A DNA stretch of 64,000 nt from Desulfovibrio desulfuricans (GTDB lineage: Bacteria > Desulfobacterota > Desulfovibrionia > Desulfovibrionales > Desulfovibrionaceae): contig NZ_JANFYZ010000010.1 of NCBI RefSeq assembly GCF_024460775.1, forward strand, positions 33,027-97,026, given 5' to 3'. The translations under genes and the position numbers were made by a program. Below are positions 63,759 through 64,000 of this stretch, one piece after another (position 1 is the stretch's first letter; each line of letters opens with the position of its first letter). The notes under the pieces are model-generated. The model did not search any database. It saw only the letters and a list, made by a program, of their open reading frames with translations, and was not told where the DNA came from.

Positions 63759-64000
63759 GGGGTGCCTGCGCGGCGAGCGATTTCGCCTCCCCGGCATGGT
63801 GTTGTGAATATTTGCTGCCCTTCGGGCGCTTGGTTACGCCCGCCAGCGGAGCTTGGGACGCCTGTGTGGCGTGCGATTTCGCCTTCCCGGCGCGGTGTTG
63901 TGAGTGGTTGCAGCCCTGCGGGCGCACTATTTCGCCCTTAGGCGAAGCTTGGGACGCCTGTGTGGCGTGCGATTTCGCCTTCCCGGCGCGGTGTTGTGAG
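63759..64000. repeat. 96-bp tandem repeat at the window end
   Basis: Three copies begin at 63759, 63855 and 63951, with a period of exactly 96 bases (32 codons). The last copy is cut by the window end, and its visible 50 bases are identical to the start of the second copy. The first copy is diverged. Frames are open on both strands, but no real gene is evident. This array begins directly at the terminator. Confidence 0.75.

Noticed and set aside
63759..64000. CRISPR array
   Set aside because: The repeat units are contiguous and 96 bases long, without spacers between them.

Overview
The window comes from a high-GC, Gram-negative, anaerobic sulfate-reducer-type genome, most consistent with Desulfovibrio in the strict sense. 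The best evidence is a 907-residue MOP-type molybdenum aldehyde oxidoreductase whose cluster cysteines and catalytic Glu fall at the same positions as in the Desulfovibrio gigas enzyme. A Desulfovibrio-type outer-membrane porin, a hybrid cluster protein, a rubrerythrin with a rubredoxin tail and the GltD-like/HdrB-like iron-sulfur proteins support this. A CadA/CadB-type acid-response pair would suit a gut-associated strain. The species cannot be fixed from the sequence alone.

Layout. 1-3.7 kb: the 3' end of an alpha-2-macroglobulin-like gene overlapping pbpC (+). 3.7-7.8 kb (-): ffh-rpsP-khpA-rimM, then mutM. 8.5-15.7 kb (+): guaB, guaA, tatB, tatC, hisB, a lipoprotein gene and hisA, ending in a strong terminator. 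15.8-17.4 kb (+): an SMR-family pair behind a promoter and a structured leader, then a Cys-cluster protein. 17.5-30.1 kb (-): a tightly overlapping ten-gene island around mop. 30.4-32.7 kb (+): a lipoprotein and an SLBB polysaccharide-export protein. 32.8-35.7 kb (+): a Crp/Fnr regulator, a cupin and hcp, with a palindromic operator candidate. 36.2-37.8 kb (-): the porin. 38.3-39.7 kb: a broken ABC-ATPase remnant and a class V aminotransferase. 40-41.6 kb (+): a GGDEF-EAL protein with a degenerate GGDEF site. 41.7-51.3 kb (-): TolC, T1SS ABC exporter, adaptor, degenerate HD-GYP sensor and glycosyltransferase. 51.8-54.3 kb: rubrerythrin, a Gly/Ser-rich protein and a YgjP-like metallopeptidase. 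54.7-58.4 kb (+): Orn/Lys/Arg decarboxylase and a CadB-like antiporter. 58.4-60.5 kb (-): TrkA/TrkH potassium uptake. 60.6-63.7 kb (+): TPP riboswitch-thiC and an iron-dependent alcohol dehydrogenase. The window ends inside a 96-bp tandem repeat.

The most interesting block is the mop island at 17467-30108. It encodes the aldehyde oxidoreductase, a molybdopterin-binding protein with a Cys-rich tail, a MocA-like nucleotidyltransferase fused to an HD domain, and a histidine phosphatase. It also encodes an AMP-forming ligase without its usual C-terminal lid, a radical SAM protein with a Tes-like N-terminus, a C_GCAxxG_C_C protein, a methyltransferase with a Ser/Cys-rich insert, a small zinc-ribbon protein and an 837-residue flavin/iron-sulfur/CCG protein. 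Most of the downstream junctions overlap by one to four bases, so the genes look co-translated. From memory, homologues of several members carry only placeholder family names, so the biochemistry of the block appears to be unassigned.

No tRNA, rRNA, CRISPR array, prophage or insertion sequence was recognised.
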